Positions 7,738 through 14,822 of a DNA stretch of 64,000 nucleotides are shown piece after piece. Each line of letters starts with the position of its first letter. Position 1 is the stretch's first letter. Both the position numbers and the translations under genes were made by a program. A model generated the notes under the pieces. It did no database searches. It was not told the DNA's origin and was given only the letters and a program-made list of their open reading frames with translations. The DNA comes from Pseudomonas graminis (GTDB lineage: Bacteria; Pseudomonadota; Gammaproteobacteria; Pseudomonadales; Pseudomonadaceae), in the NCBI RefSeq assembly GCF_900111735.1, contig NZ_FOHW01000026.1:1-64000 (forward strand), written 5' to 3'.

Positions 7738-9068
7738 AGCTCTCACGATTCCCATTGGCTGCTCTTCTGGACTCGGCTTCAGGGCAACTTGAGGCGCATC
7801 TGCTTCACAAGAAAGAATCAGCGCCGCGCACGGTTGCCGGCACGCCTTCTTATGCCGGGATCATTTTCAGCGGAAATCCTCATGAGGCAGTGCCGCGACG
7901 CCTCCTGCTTGATGATCGATTAACCCCACTGGAGAGAAACACATGGCAGGTCTTCCGGATGCTGATCAATGGCGACGGTGTCACAGCATTCCCCACCTAC
8001 GACCAGTTGCGTCCGTACCTCGGCATGCAGCCCGGCAAGCCGGCATCGAGGGAGACAATTTCCAAGTCACTGGTGACCTTGCGGCTAACGCGCTGGCTCA
8101 GCCTGGGACGGCGTGTTCGCAACGATCTGAGCGGACAGGTTCAAGGGAATGTCTACCTGCTTCACGACGAACCGGTATCACCCGCAGAAGCCATCGAGTT
8201 CGATAAGGATTACCTGCAGTTGCTCAACCAGTCGATGCAGCACCCGAACAAAGCGATTCGTGAAGTGGCGGAAATAGCCTGGAATGAGTTTGCCGCAGAC
8301 CCTGACGTGGGCGAACGCTTGCCGACACGCCTGGATAAGCTCGTAGATCGGCTCAGCTCTCAACGGCTTGCACCGATCTCGAAAGAGCCGATAGATCACC
8401 AAGCCACAGAGTTCGGCATCCGAACTCAGCAAACGGCTACTCAGTCTCCACTGAGTTCGGACTCCGAACCCAGTCCGAACTCGCGTTTCATGAGGAGTGA
8501 CTTGCAGAGTTCGGAATCCGAACTCAGTCTGAATCCGCAGAGTTCGGACTCAGTTCGGAATCCGAACTCATATAGTACGTATACAAATACATACCAAGAT
8601 GTTTGTAAAAGCTCTGTACATGTACCGCCCGCAGAGAGCGATGTGAGCGCTGGAATGCTGCAAGCGGTGCACCGGCTGCCGCCCGATCAGAAGCAAAATG
8701 CGTTGGAGGCGCTGCAGAAAGTCCCGCCCGAGCTGAAGTCCGCACTGGTCAAGCAGTGGGTGCATCGAGTGGAAAGCGGATCGCTGAGGAATCCACTGGG
8801 GTACTTGCTGACCCTCGTGTCCAGCGCTGTGCGTGGGGAGTTCAACAGCACATGGACGCCGGACCAAAACTCAGCGTCTAGCGGGCGGGCCCGGCCACAA
8901 CTCGGCGTCACAACGGACAAACGGCCAGAAGTGGTTCGCGGTTCAACCGGACCGGAACCGGTGCCTATGCCAACCAGCGCCAGGACTCCGGAGGCGATTG
9001 CGGCTGCACAACATGAGATCAGCGCGATGATCAGTCAGCTCAAGCTCGGCAGGTCTAGTGCATCGTGA
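7734..9068 (+). CDS. STY4528-type pathogenicity-island replication protein
   Basis: A 444-residue protein resembling the STY4528 family of island replication proteins. Residues 60-145 look like a winged helix (RLTPLERNTWQVFRML, DQLRPYLGM, SRETISKSLVTLRLTRWLSL), as in plasmid Rep initiators. Residues about 226-300 are a low-complexity Ser/Asn/Pro stretch whose DNA is an array of palindromes (see 8409-8569), followed by an A+T-rich stretch. The C-terminal helical domain (LPPDQKQNALEALQKVPPELKSALVKQW) resembles repeat helices of other Rep proteins. Together these suggest an initiator gene that carries its own binding sites. It is coupled to DUF2857 by ATGA and is the last gene before the inserted cargo. 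Confidence 0.8.
   Translation: MKLSRFPLAALLDSASGQLEAHLLHKKESAPRTVAGTPSYAGIIFSGNPHEAVPRRLLLDDRLTPLERNTWQVFRMLINGDGVTAFPTYDQLRPYLGMQPGKPASRETISKSLVTLRLTRWLSLGRRVRNDLSGQVQGNVYLLHDEPVSPAEAIEFDKDYLQLLNQSMQHPNKAIREVAEIAWNEFAADPDVGERLPTRLDKLVDRLSSQRLAPISKEPIDHQATEFGIRTQQTATQSPLSSDSEPSPNSRFMRSDLQSSESELSLNPQSSDSVRNPNSYSTYTNTYQDVCKSSVHVPPAESDVSAGMLQAVHRLPPDQKQNALEALQKVPPELKSALVKQWVHRVESGSLRNPLGYLLTLVSSAVRGEFNSTWTPDQNSASSGRARPQLGVTTDKRPEVVRGSTGPEPVPMPTSARTPEAIAAAQHEISAMISQLKLGRSSAS
8409..8569 (+). repeat. Palindromic iteron-like array inside the replication gene
   Basis: Four 19-bp sites of form GAGTTCGG-N3-CCGAACTC at 8409-8427, 8453-8471 (one mismatch), 8507-8525 and 8551-8569 (C for the first G), plus half sites at 8475-8482 and 8540-8547. 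Relative to the host reading frame the four sites occur in three different frames, so the conservation is in DNA and not protein. An A+T-rich stretch follows to about 8626 (TATAGTACGTATACAAATAC). The arrangement resembles an iteron origin with an unwinding element, or a cluster of operators. Confidence 0.7.
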
Positions 9069-9128
9069 CGAGACTTCGAGCTATCCACTGCACTGCGCGT
9101 CAAAGCAGGTCGACACGTCGGTTACTTG

Positions 9129-9204
9129 AGTGTTGCGGGCCGCAACACTTGACCAACCAACTTCCTGCTCTGGCCTAAGCTAGCTGTTCCGGCCCGCAAC
9201 AGCT
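9129..9204. repeat. 54-bp palindromic repeat pair, left (candidate oriV)
   Basis: Palindromes at 9129-9149 (core GTGTTGCGG-G-CCGCAACAC) and 9182-9204 (AGCTGTTCCGG-C-CCGCAACAGCT, one mismatch); centres 9139 and 9193 are 54 bp apart. The spacer contains CTTCCTGCTCTGGCC, matched by CTGCCTGCTCCGCCC between the second pair at 12424-12497. From memory, pKLC102 has an oriV made of tandem repeats of about this size; a direct alignment is needed. Confidence 0.7.
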
Positions 9205-9223
9205 CGCAGGCGGAGAAATTGCC

Positions 9224-9252
9224 CTCTAATTAACCACCCGTTTGCATTAGAG
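9224..9252. promoter_or_regulatory. Inverted repeat CTCTAAT-N15-ATTAGAG
   Basis: Arms at 9224-9230 and 9246-9252 repeat the inner arms of the parA leader hairpin at 165-192. This may be a second binding site of the same regulator. The remainder of the 9069-9439 gap holds the palindromic repeats just to the left and no gene that I can support. Confidence 0.35.
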
Positions 9253-9439
9253 CTGACCGGCCAATCGCATTTCTCATCACCAGCCATTGCATGGGATTTG
9301 ATCAACATGATTTGTGAGCATGACCGGTAGAGTAAGGCCAGAAGCATGCTCCCGACCAAGGTGAGAGTTCACCACTGAGCTTCCTCGGCGTAATCCGAGT
9401 GCTGTTTCTGATACTGAACACCCGAGATAGCCATCAGGG

Positions 9440-10465
9440 CTATGAGTCCTGATTTCGACGCTCTTTAGCGGGGGCGAATTCCACCGTAATGAAGTATTCG
9501 GTCTCTTCCTTCGCGCTTGCGTTGATCTGCCCGTTTGCGCCTGCTTGTAACATTTGAGCTTGAATTTGAAACTCTATGTTGCGGTCGTTCGAGAACGAAG
9601 TGGTCTCTTTGATTTCGAGCGACGCTACTTCACACGCTCCGATTTCACGAGCCATCACCACCGCTGCCCAAGATGGTTCAAAGGCCAGCCAGAAATAATC
9701 CGCTCTCGCCAAGCGGTCGCCGTCATGCCACTGCTTGCCCCTGAGCCGAAACTCCCTGGAATCCATCGCATTCCTTGACTGGTCGTTCTTGCTGGAGTAG
9801 GCAGCGCGGCCACCGCCGTATCCAGCAACGTCAGTGGATGTAGATCCGTTGATTGAGCTACGGGCGACTTCAGAGGATTTTTTTGAGATCTGGATTCTGG
9901 TCGCTCCCATGTCGACCAGCATTTTGATAAGTTCTGCTTCACGCTCAGCGAGCAAAATTTGGTCATACCGCTCGCTGGGGATGTACAGGTTATGTTTGTC
10001 ATGGGTTGCCGCCCCTGCCAGCGGATGACGCTTGTAGACCTTTCCAACCAAGGGGTGCCCGGGCTCGAATCGGAACCCCGCCTTGTCGGCCTGGGCGGGG
10101 GTCACAGAGTGCTTGCGCATATATGCTGCAAACCGAGCAGCTTCCAGTGCCTGAGCTTCGTTCAACTGTTTTTGTTCTTCCGCATTCGCGACCGAATACC
10201 GCGATATCAACTGAACAAAAAATGGGCTAACTGCTGCTGCACCTACGGCAGAGGCTAAAAGCCCAATCGGGGTGGTCCGCATCGTAGCGAAAGCGGCAAG
10301 GCTCAATCCGCTCAACGCAAGCTTATCCCAGCTTTTTTCGTCTGATGGGCTTAGGTTGGGCGACCCCTCTACAGCTTGGACTGGCGCACCCTCTGCCACG
10401 TAGATGTGATCAAGCACTAAAGGCCCAAGGGTCTCGTCTTCACTAGGAAGATTGATTACATTCAC
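9440..10465 (-). CDS. Putative membrane-anchored cargo protein of unknown function
   Basis: A 341-residue protein I do not recognise. Residues about 48-90 (LALSGLSLAAFATM, then PIGLLASAVGAAAVSPFFVQLI) form one or two membrane helices. The next block is charged and contains RFEPGHPLVGKVYKRHPLAG and then YIPSERYDQILLAEREAELIKMLVDMGAT (about residues 155-195, in two parts), which looks like a conserved soluble domain. The C-terminal part has a beta-rich EYFITVEFAP end. The start is GTG at 10465 with AGAGGTGATC upstream. It lies alone on the minus strand inside ICE backbone, so it is cargo; an anti-phage or stress role is only a guess. Confidence 0.7.
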   Translation of the reverse strand: MNVINLPSEDETLGPLVLDHIYVAEGAPVQAVEGSPNLSPSDEKSWDKLALSGLSLAAFATMRTTPIGLLASAVGAAAVSPFFVQLISRYSVANAEEQKQLNEAQALEAARFAAYMRKHSVTPAQADKAGFRFEPGHPLVGKVYKRHPLAGAATHDKHNLYIPSERYDQILLAEREAELIKMLVDMGATRIQISKKSSEVARSSINGSTSTDVAGYGGGRAAYSSKNDQSRNAMDSREFRLRGKQWHDGDRLARADYFWLAFEPSWAAVVMAREIGACEVASLEIKETTSFSNDRNIEFQIQAQMLQAGANGQINASAKEETEYFITVEFAPAKERRNQDS

Positions 10466-10992
10466 TTGCGATCACCTCTGGGTATGGTTGGACATACCTG
10501 CTTCGGCTGATTTTCCGGTTACTTGACTGGTGATGAAGGCGATGTGAAGGTGCGGGCGTGGACCAAGGCTGATCACTGGTGTCTGGGGAACGCTTAGGGG
10601 TCGATAGCTGCCGGGCATAGCTGCACCGCGCCGAAGTCATTCAAGGCGTTTCGAATGCTGCCGTATCGGAACCGTATGTGGCATGGCGGGATGAGCATTG
10701 ACACCTGGAAGTCCCCTGGCCACCTCACAGGCGAAGACTAGGGGTATCTTGGCTAATGCCCCAGATCAACGTGCCAACGAGGGCCACACACCCATCCTGA
10801 AAAGTCGACTGACCTCAGCCCGGGTGGCGATGGCGCGTGTCCACTATCCTGTGGGATAGTGGCTAGAGAGCAGCTGCGCGGAAGTAACCCAAGGGTGACT
10901 GGCAGCAGCTCTGCAAAGCCCTGAGGTTATCTAGAAGCGCAGCCCTAAGATCTCGCTGTTCTCGTCAGTCGCAGGCAGATCATACTTATCAA
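10466..10992. other. Gap inside the cargo insert; one hairpin, no supported gene
   Basis: About 530 bases with no convincing coding frame. A perfect 9-bp hairpin, CCACTATCC-TGTG-GGATAGTGG, is at 10842-10863. It lacks a T-run on either strand, so it is more likely a protein site or a processed structure than a terminator. Confidence 0.5.
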
Positions 10993-11376
10993 TCAGTTCC
11001 CCAATTGGCGAAAACGAGCTTGGGCTTCCAAAAGGAATGCTTCGCAACCAGCGGCAACAACTGAGCCAAGGACAATGCGTCTGCGGGGCTGCATAGCCTG
11101 AAGAAATACCTGCTGCCCCCAATCCTCTTCAAAATACTCCGTGAGGTCAGCGCTCTCGAGGGTCTGCGATATAGGTCGCTGAGCAGGGTCTTCCTCATCA
11201 GGCTGAGCGCAATACTTCTCAGATAATTGGTTGCGTAGTAGCTTGAACGCGTACTCCTCCCATTGAATTGGGGATTCGTCATAGATGCTGACCGTTAGCT
11301 GCCTATGGGCCAGTTCCGCGTAGCGGGCTTCGTAGGGCCTAGACCGCCTTACTAATTTAGCTTGGGGCGAAGGCAT
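10993..11376 (-). CDS. Hypothetical protein, possibly frameshifted near its end
   Basis: A 127-residue protein of unknown family, acidic in the middle (EEDPAQRPISQTLESADL) and helical at the end (VVAAGCEAFLLEAQARFRQLGN). In the -1 frame the sequence continues as PIGELIDKYDLPATDENSEI and on to a stop at about 10931, which reads like a natural C-terminus, so a one-base change at the CGTTTTCG run near 11010 may have truncated it. The ATG at 11376 has only a weak ribosome site. Confidence 0.5.
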   Translation of the reverse strand: MPSPQAKLVRRSRPYEARYAELAHRQLTVSIYDESPIQWEEYAFKLLRNQLSEKYCAQPDEEDPAQRPISQTLESADLTEYFEEDWGQQVFLQAMQPRRRIVLGSVVAAGCEAFLLEAQARFRQLGN

Positions 11377-11477
11377 GCTGCTTTAGCCTAGTCGGATCAA
11401 CCGGCAGATTCCGGCGAATTTCTGCCGGGCGAGACGAGCTGTCTTGGGGCAGACCATGTGAAAACCAGCTTCATAAC

Positions 11478-12143
11478 TCAAGCGTTTTTCAAAATGGTTG
11501 CAGCGTCGTTCACGCCACCTGTCTGAATCATGTGAAAGAACCCTCGCTCGATGTCAACGACCCGTGCGCTGGGCAGGTAGGCTTGGGCAATATGACCGAG
11601 ATGATCACACCACAGCTCGTAGGCATTGGAATTTCTGAGATTGGTGGGAATGCTGGTCTTGTGCTCTTTGAACGCGGCCAAAATAGTGTCGTCATGGACT
11701 TGATGCATCTTCATTATCTGCCTGTCCAGTGTGGCGGATTTGACAGGGTCGAGGTACATCCGGATCTTGCTTACAAAGGAAATATTAGAAAACTGAGGCA
11801 GCCCCAGACGAGCGATTTCGTAGAGAGTCGGGCGTTGTTGATTAATGAACAACTCTGATGCTTGGCCGAGTTGCTCGCGGGTTACTTCAGACCTGAAGCG
11901 CTCTACGCGAACAGGGGCAAGCCCTCTCATTTGCGCAAACCCCCAGTAAAGAATATTCGATAGGCCGTCTTTGACTTCATCAGGAGATGAGCCGAGCAAC
12001 TGATGACGCACACGGGTTTCCAACTGTGACATCGAAAGCCCAGAGACAGGTGTTTGGTCCGAGAAATCAAAGTGGGCTGTAGGGAATGAATACGCGCGTA
12101 CTGCGTCGTTCAATTTTTTCACTTGAGAGCTGTCCAGCGACAT
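11478..12143 (-). CDS. Helical cargo protein of unknown function
   Basis: A 221-residue, mostly helical protein. The block LSNILYWGFAQM, a basic stretch ending RVERFRSEV, and ARLGLPQFSNISFVSKIRMYLDP (in two parts, about residues 110-132) gives a pattern I associate with a widespread uncharacterised family often sitting in variable islands; I know no function. ATG at 12143 follows AAGGAG by six bases, chosen over a TTG at 12146. It ends 100 bases before the 127-residue gene on the same strand and may be co-transcribed with it. Confidence 0.7.
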   Translation of the reverse strand: MSLDSSQVKKLNDAVRAYSFPTAHFDFSDQTPVSGLSMSQLETRVRHQLLGSSPDEVKDGLSNILYWGFAQMRGLAPVRVERFRSEVTREQLGQASELFINQQRPTLYEIARLGLPQFSNISFVSKIRMYLDPVKSATLDRQIMKMHQVHDDTILAAFKEHKTSIPTNLRNSNAYELWCDHLGHIAQAYLPSARVVDIERGFFHMIQTGGVNDAATILKNA

Positions 12144-12640
12144 CAACTACTCCTTGTGGTTCTTGAGACATTACACTGCTAAAGCTTTGAAGCAGCAACC
12201 AAACGACCACACCACTTCCCAACCCCAAAACGGCCTCGGCATCATACCCGCGCCAGAATCATGATGCGGCTAACCCATAGGCAGCTTTGAATCGTTTTCA
12301 GCCGGTCATGCCAGTGAATCGAGCTGCTGAAGTCCGATGAAAATGATTGGCAGGTCGAATGCAAGCGGACCGGCAATCCCCTGCAATTACTCAGCAAGCA
12401 GCATCCCGCTCCGACCAGGCTGGAGTGTTGCGGCCCGCAACACTTGGTAAGCGGCTGCCTGCTCCGCCCCGAACCGGAGTGTTGCGGCCCGCAACACCCA
12501 ACTGATCTCAATCATGCCGCGTCATCCAGCACCAACCCGATGCAACAAATCCCCTCCCAATGGACCACGCATTAATTGCTGTCGGCACATCGCTCAGTTC
12601 GCAGCATGAGTGCATCTCCTTACCAAGGAATACCTGCACC
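12144..12640. other. Right flank of the cargo insert; no gene
   Basis: About 500 bases between the last cargo gene and the PFL_4669-family gene. Apart from the palindromic repeat pair at 12424-12497 I see no gene, terminator or clear promoter; apparent frames on the minus strand are produced by the GC-rich repeats themselves. Confidence 0.55.
12424..12497. repeat. 54-bp palindromic repeat pair, right (candidate oriV)
   Basis: Palindromes GTGTTGCGG-C-CCGCAACAC at 12425-12443 and 12479-12497, centres 54 bp apart, the same spacing and core as the pair at 9129-9204. The two pairs now lie on either side of the minus-strand cargo, as if an original tandem array had been opened by insertion. Confidence 0.7.
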
Positions 12641-13366
12641 ATGGCTGATAACTACCGGCTCAACATCGGCTCGCTCCGAAGCGATGTAAACCTGACCCTT
12701 CATACTCATCACGCGGCGCGCATCTGGATGGGGCGAGCCAAGAGCGATGACAAGGCCGGCATCATCGGCTTGTCCGGCTTTTGCTCGATCGTCAACCGCA
12801 TGTCTCGCGGCGCTCAACAAGATGATCCCTACTCCGACTGGTGGATGATCAATCTGGAGGAGAAGATCAACGAATCGAAGGACGCACTGAAGGCCGTGGA
12901 AGATCGGCTGGATACAGCGATGGCCTCACTGCCGCCCACCATCAGCATCGGCAACAATCTCTCTATCCAGCCCGTCAGCCTTCCCCTCTATATATCCAAC
13001 CCGCTCGGTTTTCAGGCGGTATACCTGCTCACCAACTACGACGAGATCGTCCGGCGCATTTTGCTGGCTCAGCACGTTGGCCTCATTGGTCGCCGCAACA
13101 TGGAGATGTGGATCGACGAATGCGCGGCGGTGTTGCGCAGGTTGTTTGGGCTGGCCCAGCTGTACAAGTACTCCGGAGCTGCACGGGATGACTTCGCCGC
13201 AAACAACGCGAAGGCTGAAGCAGCCCGCAAGATGTACGAGCGGTATGGCGAGATTCCACAGGACATCCTGGAGGGCACGCGTCGCTCCACGTTTGCTCCG
13301 CCGATTACCCGTGGCCAGCCTCAAGTCGAGGAGCAGGAACACTTCGAAGACGGCGTCGAGGATTGA
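12641..13366 (+). CDS. Integrating conjugative element protein, PFL_4669 family (TIGR03761-like)
   Basis: A 241-residue ICE backbone protein matching my recollection of the PFL_4669 family: LRSDVNLTLHTHHAARIWMGR near the N-terminus (in two parts), GIIGLSGFCSIVNRM, then NPLGFQAVYLLTNYDEIVRRIL split around residue 145 and LYKYSGAARDDF. The family is always found next to DUF3158 and SSB genes, as here, and is thought to serve element replication, although no reaction is known. ATG at 12641 is used; AAGGAA lies at 12625-12630. Its stop forms TGATG with the next start. Confidence 0.9.
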   Translation: MADNYRLNIGSLRSDVNLTLHTHHAARIWMGRAKSDDKAGIIGLSGFCSIVNRMSRGAQQDDPYSDWWMINLEEKINESKDALKAVEDRLDTAMASLPPTISIGNNLSIQPVSLPLYISNPLGFQAVYLLTNYDEIVRRILLAQHVGLIGRRNMEMWIDECAAVLRRLFGLAQLYKYSGAARDDFAANNAKAEAARKMYERYGEIPQDILEGTRRSTFAPPITRGQPQVEEQEHFEDGVED

Positions 13367-13932
13367 TGACCATGGGCCAGACCAACTCGACTGCGGAATC
13401 GCTGCAACAGGGTGCCTTCCGACCACTGCAACAGGATGCCTTCCAGAGCCTGCAACACGGCGCCTCACTAAAGGGCCTTTTAAAGCCTTTTAAAGGTAAG
13501 GGGGATCTGACCCAATTTGCGGATCAATGCCAGGCGCTGCGGGCAGGTTTGAAGGACCTCGCACACGGTGTAGTGGACCAAGCCAAGCGACACCCATTTT
13601 CTCTGCTGCCCGTTCGTTTGATCGAACAGAACACGGCCGTCGGCACAACCTTTCTGCGCTGGCAGCACATTTCGAATCGGCGGATGGGCGTCGCGATCTG
13701 GGCAGACATGATAGGTGCTTCCAAAACACCGGAGTCGATGCTGCAGGATCTCTACAAGATGGAGCTGCAGCGGATCCTCCTCAACATGCAAATGAGCTTG
13801 ATGCACTCGATCGCCAAACAGGCCGCCGAGTGCGCCGAGAAGATGGGTCAGGCAGAGGCCACTTACCACGCTCGGCTGCAGCAGCACACCAACCCATCGC
13901 ACAAGCAACAACCTCAAGGAGAACGCACATGA
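13366..13932 (+). CDS. DUF3158 ICE protein
   Basis: A 188-residue protein of the DUF3158 type (LKGLLKPFKGKGDL, then LLPVRLIEQNTAVGTTFLRW split at about residue 85, then RRMGVAIWADMI). It is conserved between the PFL_4669-family gene and ssb in this ICE class; function unknown. The N-terminal 30 residues are a threefold octapeptide repeat (see 13402-13473). ATG 13366 overlaps the previous stop; a second ATG two codons on is possible. It ends in an ATGA overlap with ssb. Confidence 0.85.
   Translation: MTMGQTNSTAESLQQGAFRPLQQDAFQSLQHGASLKGLLKPFKGKGDLTQFADQCQALRAGLKDLAHGVVDQAKRHPFSLLPVRLIEQNTAVGTTFLRWQHISNRRMGVAIWADMIGASKTPESMLQDLYKMELQRILLNMQMSLMHSIAKQAAECAEKMGQAEATYHARLQQHTNPSHKQQPQGERT
13402..13473 (+). 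repeat. 24-bp tandem repeat, three copies
   Basis: Three units of 24 bp beginning CTGCAACA(G/C)GG encode LQQGAFRP, LQQDAFQS and LQHGASLK at the start of the DUF3158 protein. In-frame, so copy number could vary without breaking the gene. A nearby doubled CCTTTTAAAG follows at about 13478-13497. Confidence 0.7.
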
Positions 13933-14393
13933 GCACAGCTATCCAAGGCTGGGAAGGCAACATCGGCTCCAACCCGGAATTCAAGGAATTCCCCAACGGC
14001 AACAAAGAGCCCCGGCGTCTGCTGCGGATCAATGTGTATTTCGATAACTCGATCCCGAAAGACGGTGGCGGCTACGAAGACCGTGGCGGCTTCTGGGCGA
14101 ACGTTGAGTGGTGGCACAAAGACGCCGAACACTACTCAGCACTGTTCCAGAAAGGCATGCGCGTGTCGGTTGCGGGCCGAGCGGTGATGGATCACTGGGA
14201 AAACGCTGAGGGACAGTTTGACGCGCTGAAGATCCAAGCGAACCGCGTTGCCATCCTGCCCCACCGCGTCACCATGGTGAACCTGGCGCCATCTCAGTCC
14301 CAATCTGCGCAACAGACTGCGAACCAGCAGCAGGCACTGCCTAACCAGCATCCCGATCCAGACGGCTATCCGACGGACGATCAACCGTATTAA
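13929..14393 (+). CDS. ssb: Single-stranded DNA-binding protein
   Basis: A 154-residue OB-fold protein. IQGWEGNIGSNPEFKEF opens strand 1, RLLRINVYFDNS and GGFWANVEWWHKDAEHY form the central strands with aromatic stacking residues, and KGMRVSVAGRAVMDHW precedes a Gln-rich tail ending PDGYPTDDQPY. The acidic end resembles the protein-interaction tip of SSB (usually DDDIPF), although not exact. It would coat single strands during rolling or theta replication and transfer. Coupled by ATGA to DUF3158. Confidence 0.9.
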   Translation: MSTAIQGWEGNIGSNPEFKEFPNGNKEPRRLLRINVYFDNSIPKDGGGYEDRGGFWANVEWWHKDAEHYSALFQKGMRVSVAGRAVMDHWENAEGQFDALKIQANRVAILPHRVTMVNLAPSQSQSAQQTANQQQALPNQHPDPDGYPTDDQPY

Positions 14394-14438
14394 GCAAGGT
14401 GGGGGCAATTTTTCCGCGCCATGCGTGGAGCTGTTGGT

Positions 14439-14469
14439 GTGGGGGAAGCGGTCCATCGGCTTCCCCCAC
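14439..14469 (+). terminator. Hairpin after ssb, possible terminator
   Basis: Perfect 11-bp stem GTGGGGGAAGC / GCTTCCCCCAC with a 9-nt loop, 46 bases after the ssb stop. No good T-run follows (CGCGTTTATG), so termination may be partial. The rest of the 14394-14822 gap contains no gene that I can support; a 110-codon open frame there has unnatural composition. Confidence 0.5.
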
Positions 14470-14822
14470 CGCGTTTATGGGCCTCCGTCAGACGCTGACT
14501 AATGGCCTGACTGGTCAACTCCTCTTCTGCTCGCACTGCGTCGTCGAACCGGGTGCTCAGCCAATTCATCCCAACCGAAAAAATCGCCCCAATCGGCTCA
14601 CTGCATCCTGCGGTCGGACTTCAATTCGGGACGCGAGGCCCATGAATCCAATCCTCAGGCCATGCCAAAAAATGCCCAATACGTGGAGCGGCTGTCTGAG
14701 GATCTGCTTTGCGGGATGCTGCACCTTCTGAATAACCCCCTCCTCCACGCCGACCATTTCTCATTGATGCCCCGCCCTACTGCCGTGACAGTCCGCGACT
14801 GACACAATCAGAGGGGCACCCT

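Noticed and set aside
9129..12497. A CRISPR array at the palindromic repeats
   Set aside because: Only two repeats per side, the spacers are similar to each other, and no cas genes are present.
13527..14393. Long plus-strand frame covering DUF3158 and ssb
   Set aside because: Its end is the ssb gene; the upstream part is an out-of-frame reading of DUF3158. The ssb start at 13929 is supported by the ATGA overlap.
14399..14731. 110-codon frame after ssb
   Set aside because: Begins inside the terminator-like hairpin region, has Cys/Trp/Arg-rich unnatural content and no ribosome site.
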